The notes: generated by a model not told the origin, from the letters alone. DNA of 64,000 nucleotides from Girardinichthys multiradiatus (GCF_021462225.1 NC_061806.1:27486144-27550143), one strand, 5' to 3'. Positions 26,866 to 41,112 are shown, counted from the stretch's first letter. Translations and numbers: made by a program.

Positions 26866-27340
26866 GACGTATGGTAGTTTTGAGGCATAACCTCTATCTC
26901 AAGAATCTTTGCAATCAAAATAATTTACAGAGGTTTGATGAGTATACATCACATATTCTTTTATTGTACTATTACTAAGTAATGTTGTAGCCAAAGTAGC
27001 TTTAATGTCTAATCCTAAACAACCACCTTTGGAAAGTTACACAGACAAACAGTTTCTTATTCTTGCTGTTCTTGATGGTTCATTTAAGAACATTTCTTCC
27101 ATGAGTGTAAACATGAGAAAGGTTCAGTATGTGTGTAGCTTTTGATGCTATGAGTGCCCCCAAGTGGTCAAATTATTGGTTCCATCCTCCCCCTTTTGGG
27201 TGGGTTTCTGTTTAGCAACCACATGTTTCAGTTCATTATGCAAAATACGGCATATGCCATCACATTCTGACAACATTACACAGCCTAATTACACTCTCTC
27301 CAAGTAAATTATTACAAACATTCAAGATAAATACATAATA

Positions 27341-27390
27341 CACTTGTGAACTAAGCAAACTGGCTCACTTGTGAACTAAGCAAACTGGCT
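27341..27390. repeat. Perfect tandem duplication of a 25-bp unit
   Basis: Two identical 25-bp copies (cacttgtgaactaagcaaac plus tggct) lie head to tail at 27341-27365 and 27366-27390. Confidence 0.97.
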
Positions 27391-28879
27391 TGAAGATTAC
27401 ATTAAATCTCAGCAACAGAGGGGACCAAAGTACTGTAAGCCGCAGGACCCAGGGGTCCTAACATCTATACAGCCAGTATCTAGGATATTTTTTGACGCAT
27501 CATATATCAACTGAAGAATTAGTTTTTTCCCATGGAATACTGCATGTGAGATATTTATCTTGAGTATCATATAAGGACATAAACAACAGCATTTTTGCAA
27601 AATGTAAAGGCTAAATGCACACAATGGAAATCAGAAAGAGCATCTTGACATAGAAAATCCTGCAGACAGGAGTTTGGTTTTGCATTGCAGCCTATCCTGC
27701 TACTGGTTGGCGTTGTCAGGACGACTTTCTTTCCACGATATTGTATCTCTCTGCATCTAACATTGTAGAAAACCAACCCTTTTTTGCACCCATATACATT
27801 TTGTTATTTATTATTTTTATTCCAAACAGCATCATAACAGTGCAGCTAAGATAATTTCTGACCAAAAGAATCTACTTGACTTGTAAATTAGCCTACCACC
27901 AGAAATATTTAAAATATAACACTCTGTAAGGCTAACATAGTTTAATAAAAAACTCACAAGACTTCAGTGTTATGCATCAAAACTATATCCAGCCACAGAG
28001 GTTCTGGGGGCAAATGTGATTTACTGCTTAGTCTTGCTTACTACAGAAACACTGGTCTTTACATCAGCCAAGTCCGTGTATGTGTGTGTATGTGCACACT
28101 TTCAGACCTTATTAGGTTGTACTTGTGGCAATGCTTAACCCCACTCAGAGTTTGGCAGCTGCTCTCCTTTCTTGTTCTGTCTGCTTTTATTTTCTCTCTG
28201 TGTCTTCTCTCTCCTCCCCCTCCTCCTATCTTTGCCATCTCACTACTCTTTATCTGTCTCTAGCTTTTATTCTTGTCTCCACTGGTTCTCTACTTCTCTT
28301 CACACTTTTGAGCTTCTTACAGTTACAATCTTTTGTAAAACAGCATTAATTACTGTTATACAAAAACATTTCCTAATGTCTCTCATCAGCTTAAGAGATT
28401 TCTTATTGTTTCCATCAATGCTTCTGCTTTTAACTAAAAGGACATTAGAGCAGAAGAATGTTTACCGCTGTGTTAAGTTAAGCTTCTCCTTTAATGATAC
28501 GTTTCACCCATTAAGGGAACCGAGAATTTTAATTGTTACAGTAGAGGTCTACTCCTGCTGAATACAACATTTAAGCTGTTTAACAGACCATGGTTGTCAT
28601 TTTTTTCTGCTTTCCCTATTTGTGATATGCTGCACATTTTTAATTGAAGTTGATTCATCCAGGCATACATATTCTTTTTCTACGTACCCAACTTGTGCAG
28701 ATGAAGAGTGCTTTTTGCCCATGCAAAATAGGTTAACTGTTTAAAACAATTCCAATATATTCAATTGTGTCAGTGGTGCCTTCATGAATATGTACATCAC
28801 CAATTTCATAGTCCCTGATTCATATCATATGACATCCATACCACCACAAGAAGCTGGCTTTAAAATCATTCTGACATGA

Positions 28880-29230
28880 GCCTGGATGGTTGGATGGGGT
28901 GGTTGGCAAGCAGGACGTGACCTCTTTTTTTTTTTCTCCTTAAAATCAAGTTAAACATGGACTCATGTGATCACAGAACATGTGTCCTCTGTCCTTCTGT
29001 CCATCTAAGATGAGCCCAAGCCCAGAGAACTAGGCAACATTTTATGCACAGAGATGTTTCATGGTCCATTTCTGGATGCAGTGGCACACGGAGCTAAATA
29101 TTAATGGTTTTTCAATGTGTACCAGAGCTTACAAGGCTCCACTGGTCATGCTGGCATGATGGTTTCTGATTTGGTAGCACCTTGGAGATCTGAAGCTCAA
29201 ATGCAGATCCCCAAGGTGGCCCTAACCAGG
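28880..29230 (-). mobile_element. Fragment of a teleost DNA transposon-like repeat
   Basis: catctaagatgagcccaagcccagagaa, tttctggatgcagtggcac and the following text resemble, from memory, the antisense of a transposase region in an abundant fish repeat. Boundaries and class are uncertain. The short ORF at 29117-29371 is not its transposase frame. Confidence 0.4.
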
Positions 29231-29679
29231 CCAATTCCTTCAAAATCTTCCAATAACAATAATCAAGATTTACTAAAATCCTCTAAAATACAGAAAGGTT
29301 TTCTTATTTTTAACTATAGGTATATAAAAAAAGTGCAATTAGCAGATTTTAGTTTTTGTGGCCTTCAATAAAAACAAATCACACAAATGTGGGTTTATAG
29401 ACTGTCAGCGACTGATACCCTAATCCCAGAAGTTAACATATCATATAATTAAATATAACTAGTTTTTGTCAATTTTGTGTCTATATTGACAGCAGAAAAT
29501 AGTAGTTCAGGCTCTATGCAGAACTAAGAACTAAGACATGAATACATTTCTGTTTTATGTCATTTAGTGATGGATTGTGTTAACTGACATTATACTTTTA
29601 ACAAGTATTACTTGTGACTGGATGTTTGGAAACTCTTCTAAACATAATTGGTAGAATTCAAATAAATTGGTTGTTTTTT

Positions 29680-30261
29680 GTTGGCTTAGAGCCAGGGTTT
29701 AATCATAATTTACAAATATTCAAGTGATGAGGTTAGGGCTTTGGGAAAGCTATTCCAGAAGAATGTCAAAACCAGTTTTCTTGGCACAAGGCTTCCAGAA
29801 TATTTGAAACTACTGGGACACCAGTGTTGCTGTCTATGGTGAAGTCAATTTCACCTCGCCAAGGACTGCAAGACTGCTGACCAAAGGTGAGCCTGATGTA
29901 AAAAGACACATTTAATTTGCAGCTTAACACATGAACAGTCAAATATCTTCAGAAGAAAGGTCGATGGAGTAATAAAACAGAGCAATGGCAGAAACAAAGA
30001 TAAAGTGAGTGTTCCAACAAAACTATGGTTTGGAATGAAAAAAATGTGGCTACTTTTAAGTTCCTTAAATGGCTCTGAACTCAATTGTTTTTAAAATGTT
30101 TGAAATACCCCTAATAGCCAGATCAGTGCCAATTAGCCAAAATGAGTGATCAAATATCCAGCAAGAAATATACCAAATGCTTGTTCATGGCTATGACCAG
30201 TGTGTGGTCAAGATAGTGGGGGCAAATGTTTGATTAAATATTAGTGGGGGTATCAACAGTA
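29680..30261 (+). mobile_element. Tc1/mariner relic(s), Sleeping Beauty-like group
   Basis: From about 29800, ctactgggacaccagtgttgctgtctatggtgaagtc, gccaaggactgcaagactgctgaccaa and aaaaagacacattta match a Tc1 transposase gene on the plus strand. 30148-30235 (gatcaaatatccagcaagaa, gcttgttcatggctatgacc, gattaaatattagtggggg) matches its 3' part. The middle is deleted. 29730-29790 (tgatgaggttagggctttggg) looks like antisense of another Tc1 copy. No frame is open. Confidence 0.6.
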
Positions 30262-31419
30262 TCAAGGGTAACCAAACTACTACCCAAAAATCCAGTATGT
30301 AATTCTCTTGTCAGTTATCCAGCAGATTTACTGTTAGCTGGACTGAAAATATCCTAGAAATAGAAGAGTTGTTCTTAATCAGTGAACTGTGTAAGATCAA
30401 AGGAATAACACAGATCCACTTTCAGAGGAAACCTTCCCTCTAAACCAGCTCTGATTATCTCCGGGACCTGAACCCAAAACACATGAATTAGCGGTGGACT
30501 GGAAGGGCATCCTATCAGACTTGGCTAAGATATAGGAAAAGTATTCTGTTACAGCTGGAGAGATGGATCCCGGCTCCAACAATCCTGGGAGAAGGGGGAG
30601 ATAACAGTGGTGTAGTTGTGTTGATCTAGAACAAATGGACATATGTGGCCAGTGTCTGTGCTTCTCTGAAACAAGTAACATAAACACAGACTACAGTTAC
30701 AATCAGATGCTGGGTAAGTAAAACTATGTGCACTTTGTGGGATGTGATTAAAGCAGAGTTGTAAAGATAAAAAACAACAACTCAAGGACATTGAAGCTCA
30801 TTGGAAATTGATGGTGACACGCACACAGACACCCACAAATTATGCATGCACGCATCTATTGTTTGGCTGCACCTGGTTCAGAAGGAAACAGGATAGATGG
30901 GATTCTGGGACCTGACGTTGGGAATATTTTTATCAGTGTGGTTATAGGAGTGGGGACATCCATGTGACTGCTCACCCGCAGAAGCCAAACATCTGCAACA
31001 ATAATGCAGCTTTGAGTCACAGATCATGAAAATGTCCAAAAAGTTTAGTTTTTTATGCAGTTATTTTTGTAGTTATCTGTATATTTCAAATGTTTCATTC
31101 GTTTTCATGCAATGTGTTATTTGCCTTATTGCTATTATCAAGCATTAAAAAGTAAAGGTAAAGTTTGATGTATTTGTAATGGGTCCCTTTGCAGCCATTA
31201 TGTCTAATCTGTAAATAATTTGCAAAGGTGGTTGAAATTCTAGCAATCATAACTAAAACATCATCAAGTGGAAAATGTGATTAAATTTCAGATATCTTGC
31301 TGAATCTTCCCAGTCGAACATGCAATCAGGCAAGGTTTGTATGTTCAAACTTAAAAATTCCTTTTTATCATTTTCTTCTCTTTTTACTTTTTAATAACAA
31401 AATAGCTATTCACACCAAC
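30262..31419. other. Intronic stretch, nothing recognised
   Basis: AT-rich sequence without recognisable repeat or coding signal. Two overlapping minus-strand ORFs of 80-96 codons (30397-30791) have no identifiable domain. Confidence 0.45.
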
Positions 31420-32235
31420 CTGACCCTATGTGCTAAGAATTTACCTCCGTTGTTAAATAATGAATTAACTGTGATAATCCACCTTTGCAGAATCAAGACA
31501 TCACCTCAGTAGAACTTGTATGACAACATGAAGGCTAAAGCATCTTAAACCACACATCTCATGCTTCGATCTTAATCAAAGAATTTCAAGAACAGATGGG
31601 AAACAAAAACCTTGATATCAGTATGGAAAGGGCTACAAATTTCTAACACCCTGGGATTTCAGAGGACCTTAGTGAGAGCCATTATCTACAAATGGAGAAA
31701 ACATGGAACAGTGGTGGTCAATTTTGACATAAAACAATTTAGCTAATTCTCAATGCTTTTCTTAAAATATTTAGTGGAATAAAATGGAACTCCTTGGAAC
31801 GCATATGGTACGATACCAAATATCAAACATGGTAGTGGAAATGTAATGGACTGGGACTTGTTGCTTCAGGACTTCAAAGAAAAATGTCAGTTTGTGATTT
31901 TTTAGCAATATTTAAGAGACTTATTTAAGACATTTTATGTATGTAGCAGGACTGTGATACAATGCACACCACCAAGTCAACCTCTGAATGACTTAAATAA
32001 ATATATTCAAGTTTTAGAGTGGTCTAGTCAAAGTCTGAACTTAAATCTAATTGAGATGTTGTGGCATGACGTTAAACACATCCTTCACGCTCAAAAGCCC
32101 TCCAGTGTGGCTAAATTAAACCAATTCTGTAAAGAACAGTGGGCAATAAATTCCTCCACTGTGGGTAAAAGACTTATTGCCAGTCATCACAAATGCTTGA
32201 CGTTCATACAGGACCAGGTTGGTGCGGATAGCTTT
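31420..32235 (+). mobile_element. Tc1/mariner transposon relic with transposase C-terminal remnant
   Basis: An open stretch at 31954-32337 translates to a recognisable Tc1 transposase end: LEWSSQSLNLNLIEMLWHDV, then QKPSSVAKLNQFCKEQWA and RLIASHHKCL. In Tc1 the first block carries the second catalytic Asp and the NPIE motif; here Pro and Asp positions are changed (SLNLNLIE for SPDLNPIE), so it is inactive. Upstream, ggaaagggctacaaa and gtgagagccattatctacaaatggagaaaacatgg are the DNA-binding-domain region. The N-terminal and middle parts are deleted or frameshifted. Confidence 0.85.
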
Positions 32236-35200
32236 CTTCCTCTGCCTTTTGTGTTTTTACGAAAATTATCTTTGGCTTATAATAATAATAATACAGATAG
32301 AACAATAGAAAGAAGTGAACAGGTCTTGAACATTTGAAGCCATGCTAAGTTGGTGCTGGTGTGCTGCACAGCCAGGCAGACACAGAGAGAGGGAACAAAA
32401 GAGGAATGGTCTTAAGGGAAATTGAATGTACAAGATGCATCATGCTAGTGGAGCAGAATCCTTAAACACGCTTGCACACACAGCAGCACACACTACCGTA
32501 GAATTCCTAATGAGTCAACAGCCCACAGGGGACGCGAACAGGGAGACAGGGAGAGAAAAGGGGAGGATCTAAGTGTGGAGACAGATGGAAGGATAGAAAG
32601 TGATGCATCTTTCTAGAGCTTTTAACGCTTATAATGCATGGATGGCATTATGTGTGTGTGTGTTTTATAGATTTGGGGTGGAAATCAAGTTTCCAATGAG
32701 AGGACCTAAGAGTGAAAATAACACATGCACAAAAAAAAACCCAGGCAAAAAGTGATGTTGCTGGGCTGTATGGACTCAGAGCAGGATTGCAACCTTGCCA
32801 AAAAGGCCTTGAGGCCACTAAGGTTGACATGGCGCTGTCTCCTCCCAAACACACTCTTTCCCTCTCTTGCTTCCCACACACCAGAGCAGGGCATAACTGG
32901 ATGTCGTCATGTGAAGTGAAACAAAGTGTTAAAATGACAGGTAGAATCTTTATATATGGCTGGATTAACTGTGTGTTTTAAGTGTATGTATGTTCCCAGC
33001 TGTTTTTAATCTGCATATGGAATTCAATATAAGGGAAATGTGAAATATGATATATTTGAGTCAATTCAGAAATGGTTTTTTCATAGTTTGTCCATTTTAC
33101 CTAGTTTGTGCATTTCATTAGCTCCACAATGTTCATGACAAAATGTCATGAAATGTGAATCACATTTAGGAGAATGTGGATCACTATTAAGCAGATGGTG
33201 GTAACGGGTCAAGCTGTGTATGTTCTGCTAGTCCTAAACACTTGCCACTTTTAAACAATTTCAGACTTTCCCAGAATCAAATTTTCCAAAATATGTATTG
33301 AGCACATCAGATGCATTTCTTAAATGCATCAAAACTGAGAACTCTTGCTGTTTTCTGTCTATAAATTAATCAACCAACAGTTTTTCTCCAATATATGGTA
33401 TAGCCCTAATCACCACAAAGAAAACTGGAAGTCGGTATCTGCCAAGAAAAGCCTGATTGAAGCAAAAGGTGGATAGCTGGGTAAAACACATCTGGAAAAT
33501 AGATCTGTTCTAGGAATGAATTAATGGTTCTAATCAAGTGGTTTACAACTTATGCAAAACTGCTCCAACTAACAATAAAATAGGAAAACTGTGCATGCAG
33601 AGGGTGGGGCTGACTTAAAGACAAAATTAAGGAAATGGCATGCATTGACATGAACCATTTTTCATCTTAGGTATATTCACAAAGTGTTTAATAATGTTAA
33701 CTAAAACTAAGACAAAATTCAGTATATTTAAAAAGAAAGTGCACACTGACAGTTCTGGGGTTTTAATGATGCCTAAAACTACACACAAGCTTTGAAAAAA
33801 TAGGAAGATCCTCAGAACCTCAGATGTGTACAAATTAAGATACAATCTTAGGATACAAAGAGGGTGCAGTTTCTTTTTTGACATGACTTTTGTAAACTGC
33901 TTTTTCTTTTTTGCAAATTCTATACTTTTCTTCTCATTTCAAGACTGCAGCTTACAAGATGTGTTTAAAACACACTCCTAAATTAGCTTCATTTAGATAA
34001 CTAGAAACTAGATCAAGTCACCTTATTTAATTTAGGTGATGTTTCTGCTGCAAATGTAGCATATTGCAGAAAAACCTGACGCCACATAAAATTTTTACGT
34101 GGTTAATAAAACTCATTGCTTTCGAGTTATTAAATAGTTTGTAATATGTCCCTCTACAGACATCTCTATGATCCTGTATCCCTATATCAGCCCATGTATT
34201 GATATATTAAGGTTTTTGGTGTACAAATATGGAACGCTATGGGCCCCAAATGGACCCCAAAAAATCCAATATTAGACTGTAGATTCTGATTCCAGAGCAC
34301 CTTCTGTTCAAAATACAAAAAAGAATAAGATACGACCTTTAATAAACTCTTTCTTATACATTCTTCCTAGAAAACTCACGCATTACTCTGAATTAGGCTG
34401 AAATAATTTCCCAAGCTTTTAAGAAAATTTGAAATATAATGAAACACACCAGCTTCATTTTATCCATGAATTTACAGTTTATGTTGTTTAACGACTGGTT
34501 TTCAGGAGTGAAGTAAGCCACTATATTTTACTCAGCCGCTGTATTTATTTTGCTGAAATATTTCCCTTACAAATTCAAGAAGGAAATATACAAAATTTCC
34601 CAAACTGTAAAACTTAAACAATTTTTATTTGGAAACAAATTATACAACTAGAATTATGCTATTACCAAAGATAAAACATGCAAAAATAAATCCATGTCAC
34701 AAATCTGGAAAACTATAAAGTAGTTCCCTTTGCAAAAAATTTAAATAACAATCAATAAATAAATATCAGGAAGGAACATGTTCACACCTCCCACCACACC
34801 CCCTGTAATAATAATGTTATAAAGGTAGACCATTATTGAATTGATTGTTAACACTGTCTAATGGAAAATTTATATTTTCGACCTGAAACATGACAAACAT
34901 TAGTTGCATTTATTAGTCAGGAAAGAATACAAAGTGACGTAGGATGCTGAGGCTGCCAGTGGTATAATGAACCTGATCAGCTTTGACTCGTCCATCTGCT
35001 TCAAGTCCGTCAACAGAGCAGTAAACCTCTGGATTTTGCAAAAACGGTACGTTCCTGTGCTTTCCCAGCTGTGAAAGCTATTTTAAAATTATCCCACAAT
35101 CAGCTGATCCAGTGGACTGTTTCAGTTCGCAATGTGAAACAACATCACTTTAAAGTAATAAGATGTACGTTCAGCTAAGAAAACGACAGCAAACTTAATT

Positions 35201-36094
35201 GTTTCTTGTTAAAGTGTAGCTGCTTGGTATCCACTAATTTGTTGTTATATCCCATTAACATTTAACCTGTGAGGATTTATTGACTCACTAAAACATTGCA
35301 TATTGTTTTCTATATGTAAGGGAACCACTACTGACAATATTTTCACTGAATCTAACTTTAAATTATCCAAAATATCCCTTTAGGAAATGTCATAACTGCT
35401 GATTAGAGTTTTCTGTGAACTGCACAGCAAAAGCAGTTGGAATAAAACCGAAAGGATGCAACAGCTTGAGACAGCGCCCTGCAGACAACTGTACATGTTA
35501 CTGAATGGCATCATTCTAAACCTTGAGCAGCTTTTCTACCTGTTAATGATTACAGACACTCATATTTACCTGGAGCATTGGAAAAAATTAGCTTCTATTG
35601 AGTCTATATGAACCACAGAAGCTTTTTTTTTATTACACACTGATGGATAAAGACACCGAAAATGTGATCCGAAGCCTTTTGTCAATTCGTTTTCCCCTTT
35701 ATACTGGAAACAGTTTTCCGTTAGACTAATTACTAAAGTTTTCTTCAGCTGTTTTGGTCTTATTTGTCAAATTACATCAGTTACTATAACTGCCTGATTG
35801 TGTGAAAAAGTCAGAGATCAAAAGTAAAGATGCAGGAAGCAAAGGCCAGGAGATAGAGGAAAAGGGGAAGGGAAGCAGCATTTTCAAATTGGCTATTGGT
35901 CAGGGGTCACATGGACATTTAATCTAACCAATCAGCTTCCTAATTACACAAGTGCTGCCAGATTGGTGTATTTTTTACGTTTATGTGTGTGTGGCTGGTG
36001 TTGCGTGTAGAGGTCTTGTTGTAGCAAAACGAACATCTGGCCTCAATATTGATTCCATGTGTGAGCACACACTTTAAGTCTGTATGTAAAGCTG
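32236..36094. other. Intronic stretch, nothing recognised
   Basis: AT-rich, with a short (TG) run near 32650. ORFs are short and overlap in several frames. No element boundaries were identified. Confidence 0.5.
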
Positions 36095-36097
36095 CAC

Positions 36098-36130
<33 letters not shown>
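36095..36130. repeat. (CA)n microsatellite
   Basis: About 18 CA units with one CG interruption, facing the GT run at 36214. Confidence 0.97.
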
Positions 36131-36132
<2 letters not shown>

Positions 36133-36213
36133 GAAACAGAAACACACGAGGACTCAGCGACGGGATGTGCAAGTCATGCCAGAAAAACACAAATATAAGA
36201 AAAACACTTCCAG

Positions 36214-36251
36214 CGTGTGTGTGTGTGTGTGTGTGTGTGCGTGTGTGTGTG
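36214..36251. repeat. (GT)n microsatellite
   Basis: About 19 GT units with one GC interruption. It lies 83 bp from an AC run of similar length, so the two can pair. Confidence 0.97.
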
Positions 36252-39200
36252 AAAGCTGATTATAACGGTAATTGATGTAAACGTCTAAATTACAGCTAGG
36301 AGCTAAAATAACCACTGTGTTTTAGCGTTGCCATGTCGACGTGATAAAAAACACCTGGTTGTTTCGCTGGAGGGGAGGGTGGAATGAATGTGTCACGGCC
36401 GCGCAGCTGAACCAATGAAACACAGCTTTTGTTAGCGACATGTGTCTGAACAAATGAAATACTGTAAAAATGTAGAGATGTGATTTAACAGCCAGTTAGA
36501 CTGAAGCCAAAGTCATTATATCACATTACAAGGTAATAGAGAATAAATTAGACCAAAAAAAAAGACAAATTAGTCAAAACAAAAAGTATTTTAGAGCTAT
36601 CTGAATACTTTGAAGGTTTTCCTTCATTTCTCCAAGCAAGGAGAGCTTTAATTGTTGACTCGTGGTAACACCACAGCTCAGGTAGGAGAGTCTGATGACA
36701 AGGCAACAGTTAGTTGTGCCTATCACAAATCTGGCCTGTCTGTACTGGTGCGAGATTAAAGAAATGTAAACGTAGATGCTCCTAGATCTTAGATCAGGGT
36801 GTGGGAATGCTTTTCTTTAGAAGGTAAGCAGGTTTGTGTTGATAGGTAGATGGAAGGAACAGAAGACTTTACATTGTGATGAAAATCATGCATTATTGTC
36901 CTTCCTCTTCACAGTTATGCACAACTTTGTCTTGGTTTACCAAATCAAACATCAAAAATGCAGGGAGGTTTGTGGTTGTCAAGGGTATGTACCATGATCT
37001 AGAAACAAAATTAGAAGTGACCAAATAAAGACAGGGGCACACAGATGTGTGTAACAGACTGACCACGCAACACATATTCAGATTCAATCAGACAACCAGA
37101 TTCTGTCTTAATATTTCAGCATAAACCTCAAGTAATATGATTCGGCAGATGCTGTTGCCTCCAGAAGAAAATATCACAATGAGCTGCTCTCAGATAATGC
37201 TCTTCAGGTAAAAAGTAGCTTTTGTTGAGACTAAAGTTGTCAGAAAATACTAAAGTCACTTTGTCTCACTGACTGAAATGCAGTTTTATGGAAACCCAAG
37301 TATGTATGTGCTTCTTTAAAATTCTATGTCGCACCAATGTACACTGAGTGTGCTATCATACTGAGACTTTAAGCAGTTTGTCTTTGGCAGGAGATGCAGA
37401 AGGACTGCCCCACCCTGCTTCCCCAGAGTAACCCAAAAGAAGAACCGCACTGCCAAATCCCAGGATTTCAAAGTCCAATTTATGCACTTTTTTATGGGTG
37501 ATCCCACACTTTATACTTTTAGAAGTGGGGTGATGTGGCAAAAAATGTTACCCAGACATGATTACAACTTTCATTAGTCTTGTTTTTTTCAAGGCCAATC
37601 CAAATCAGTTAATCTGGCAGTTCAAAGAACATGTGAATGGAGAATTATCATCATGAGCGAACGTGGAAAAGGAAAATAGGCTTACCTTTAAGTTTTGTGA
37701 GCCAATAATGCCAAGCTGTCACCTTCCACGTATGCATGTTTTCAGCTGCATGTGTGGAGGCTTTGCATGTGTGGACTACCCGGAATTAGCCTAGATGTGG
37801 TTAAAATGGTGTAATTTATTTTCCCAGCCAAGCGTAATGTTCCTTACAGACAATCATACTGCTGTGGACTGTCACACGGCGTAAAGCCGCACACTGTCAT
37901 GACACACACTCTCCAATCTAGCAGATACACATGAAACCCCAATACAAAGGCAAAACACATTCAAAAATTACAAAACATTACAGCAAACAGGTTTTCTGGT
38001 TTTCTGTCTGTTACATTTAAACAGGATAACTAAGTTTTAAACACAAAACACACCCTAACACACAAATGTTAAGTATTACATACTTGAACTGTTTTTTTTC
38101 CCTTTCCACCATGGCTGTGTTTATTTGAGTCTGTGTCCTGGTGGGAAATGTGACTGCTACACAAACAAACTGAAACGTCTGGAACAGACATCTCTGCTAC
38201 AGAAACTGTGAATGTGTGTGTTTAAAACAGAGAAATAGTTTAAAAATCAGCATGCATCTCCTTGCCATGCAAACATAGACTGACACATTCTAACAAGATG
38301 GACTAAATAAAGTTCTACTGTTTTTCTCTGTAATAGATGAGGAAGTATTTAAACTCAGATTGATCTCACCTATACAGCTGGATTGATCCTTAGTAGATGG
38401 AGAGTGATTTGATTATTAGAAACACGTACTGAGGATGTCGGATTATGCATGATCATTCTATATACAAATATAGTCATTATCATACAACACTGCTTACAAA
38501 TGTAAAAAGTAGAACAGGTGAGACCACAGAGTCAACAAACAAATGTCTGTTAAGGTAACAGGTTAAGTGTCCCAAGAGCTTCAGAAATTTAGTGAAATAC
38601 AAAAGTAATGCCAGTATTGTTGCTACAAGATGTTTTTGTTTTAATTGTTACAAAACAGACAACAGTAGTCATAAACGGATAAAAACAAGACAATGATTCT
38701 CCCTTTATGCCCGTTTTTGTCAAGTGAAATATTCTGAATTATCCTGTTGAACCATCATGACTACAGCAGTTAAACCATGTTTAAATTCTTAGGTTCATCC
38801 TCAGCTTTATGTGGACTTCCTTGTTGATTGAATAAATGTCATGTTGCTCTCCATGAAGATGCAATGCTGAGTCCTAACTTAGTATCTCATTAAAATTTAA
38901 AGCCTACGCACATTAAACACATTACAGTGAACTCTCAACCTGAATTATTAAATACACAGTACAGAGCAACAGCCCCAAGCCACCCACTATTTCTTTAGAT
39001 TTAGTTTAAATAAACCAAAACTTTTTTGTAAGTTACAAACAACATATTATTTCTGCATATTTCTAGATTTTGCCAGCAGGTTTTACTGTATTTTATGCAC
39101 TTTATAGCCTAAACCAGTCTTATTTAAAATATGTAGAACACATTTGGTGCACACAATTAGGTCTGGATTATCCTGCACTAAATATAGATTATTTAAAACA

Positions 39201-40189
39201 CAATGATAATCTTCTATATGTTTATTCTGCATGTAGGAATAAAAAAAACTGAGTATAAGATCCAGTTGAAGACCACACAGGTTCAGTTTAAAACCATAAT
39301 CAGATTTGAGACGAGGGTCAAACTAGCAAACAGGCAGTGAAATTACGCTTTTCTGACTTTAGTGTAAGATTCAATCTATCCATGGCTTGTCTGTCAGGAA
39401 CTCAAAAACCAATACAACCAGTGAAATGGACAAAAATGTGATGTGGGAAATTAATAACAAAAGACAAAAGGTAAGACTGTTATTTTCTAGGTAATGAATA
39501 AGAACTAAAAAAAGGAATAATTTCCAGACCTGGATAAAGACACAAACCAAATTCAAGATATTTGAAGACTTCATACGAAACTCATCTCCAGCGTAGTATG
39601 ATCCACAAAAACTTGCATATGCCAGCATGGTGTGTGGTGGTCAGAAAATAAATTGAGGAAATGAAACAAGCCAAAGAGAAAAGAGGAAGTAGCAGACCTA
39701 AAATGCTATTCACGACCAGTATCTAAAAGTAATTCCTTCAAAAGGGCAGAAAAGGATCCAACAAAGACCTGAGATGGGAGATACATCTTCCTTTAGCTAA
39801 TCACTTACTGTAGGACTAGATTTCTACTTTTAAACGAGAAAAACAGCAATTTTTGTCACAGATAGGAGCAATATGTCTTTCTTTGAGATGTTTATATACA
39901 CATTTAAAATTAGTAGTGAGTTGTCTACTATGTGCAGACAACACTCAGCATTACCTATTTAATTGTAAGACATTTTCTATCCTGTTGGTTGCAGATGGAC
40001 TGAAAAATTGGCTAAAATCGAACTTGAAACATGCACACACACATAAACTAATTCAAGCATTAGCCCTAATTTCCTGTAGCGGACATAAAGTGATGCCGAA
40101 TTAACACTACAGCAAATACGTTAAATTAATGTTTTTAATTTCCTATCCAAATACACAATCAGACACACTCACACATATTCACACACACG
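36252..40189. other. Intronic stretch, nothing recognised
   Basis: AT-rich, short ORFs only. No transposon ends, exon-like finger or RNA gene seen. Confidence 0.5.
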
Positions 40190-40204
40190 CTCTCTCTCTC
40201 TCTT

Positions 40205-40256
<52 letters not shown>
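40190..40256. repeat. Compound (TC)n(AC)n microsatellite
   Basis: A TC run with one interruption at 40190-40211 is followed by about 22 AC units to 40256. Confidence 0.97.
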
Positions 40257-40258
<2 letters not shown>

Positions 40259-40439
40259 TCAAATGCAGACAAGTTGCATGTAGTTTGGTGAAGAAGCATC
40301 ATGAGAACACATCAATTGTCCAGATCCATGTCCAAAGTAAATCAGGAAAATAGAAAGCATCTTATTGAGTACTTCAGGAAACTGTATCTGTCTGAGTTTC
40401 TGTCCATTAAACAAAGAAGTGAGGAATGTCAAGTGTGTT

Positions 40440-41112
40440 TCCTTCATTTCGTCCTAGTGTCCTTTCTTCCTTCTTTGTAATATTCCTTTCTCACTTTCCT
40501 CATAATGTTTTTTCCTTCATTTAAATCTTTCCTAGTGTCCTTCCTTTTCTTGAATTAATTTATTGTGTCCTTTCTTTTGTTATTCCACCCTTCCTTTTCT
40601 TTATACTCCATTTCTCCATGGGGTCCTTACCTTTTCACTTTTTTTTCCTTTTGTTTCCACATTGTTCATTTTGTTTCTTCCTCACTTTTTTATTGTATTT
40701 TCCATTCCTTCATTTATTATTTCCTTCTTCCTAGTTTCGTTCCTTTTCTTGACCTTCTTTATTTCTTTTCTTCCTTGTGTCCTTCCACCCTTCTATTCCT
40801 GTATGCTTCTTTCCTTCAGTCCTTATTTTTTTGCTTTGTATCTTTGTGTTCTCCCGTCTCCTATTTATTCCTTACTTCTACCCCTCATTGTGTTTTTCCT
40901 TCTTCATGTCCTTCCTTTCTTCTAATGACTTCCCTTCCTCTCTCCATTCCTTGCCTCCATCCCGTCACACTTTCTTCCTTGTGCCTTTCCTTGATTCCTT
41001 GTGTCCTCCATTCCTATACTTCTGTCATTCCTTTTGCCATACATTCCTTCCTTCTGACCTCCTTTTTTGTCCTTCCTTCCTTGTGTCCTTTCTCTCTTAC
41101 CTTTTTTCTTCG
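40440..41112. repeat. Polypyrimidine CCTT-rich low-complexity tract, about 670 bp
   Basis: Nearly unbroken pyrimidines on the plus strand, built from ttcc, cctt and the recurring motif gtgtccttcctt. This is an expanded, decayed tetranucleotide repeat. Long ORFs through it (up to 189 codons) are Ser/Phe/Leu-rich artefacts of the composition. Confidence 0.9.
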
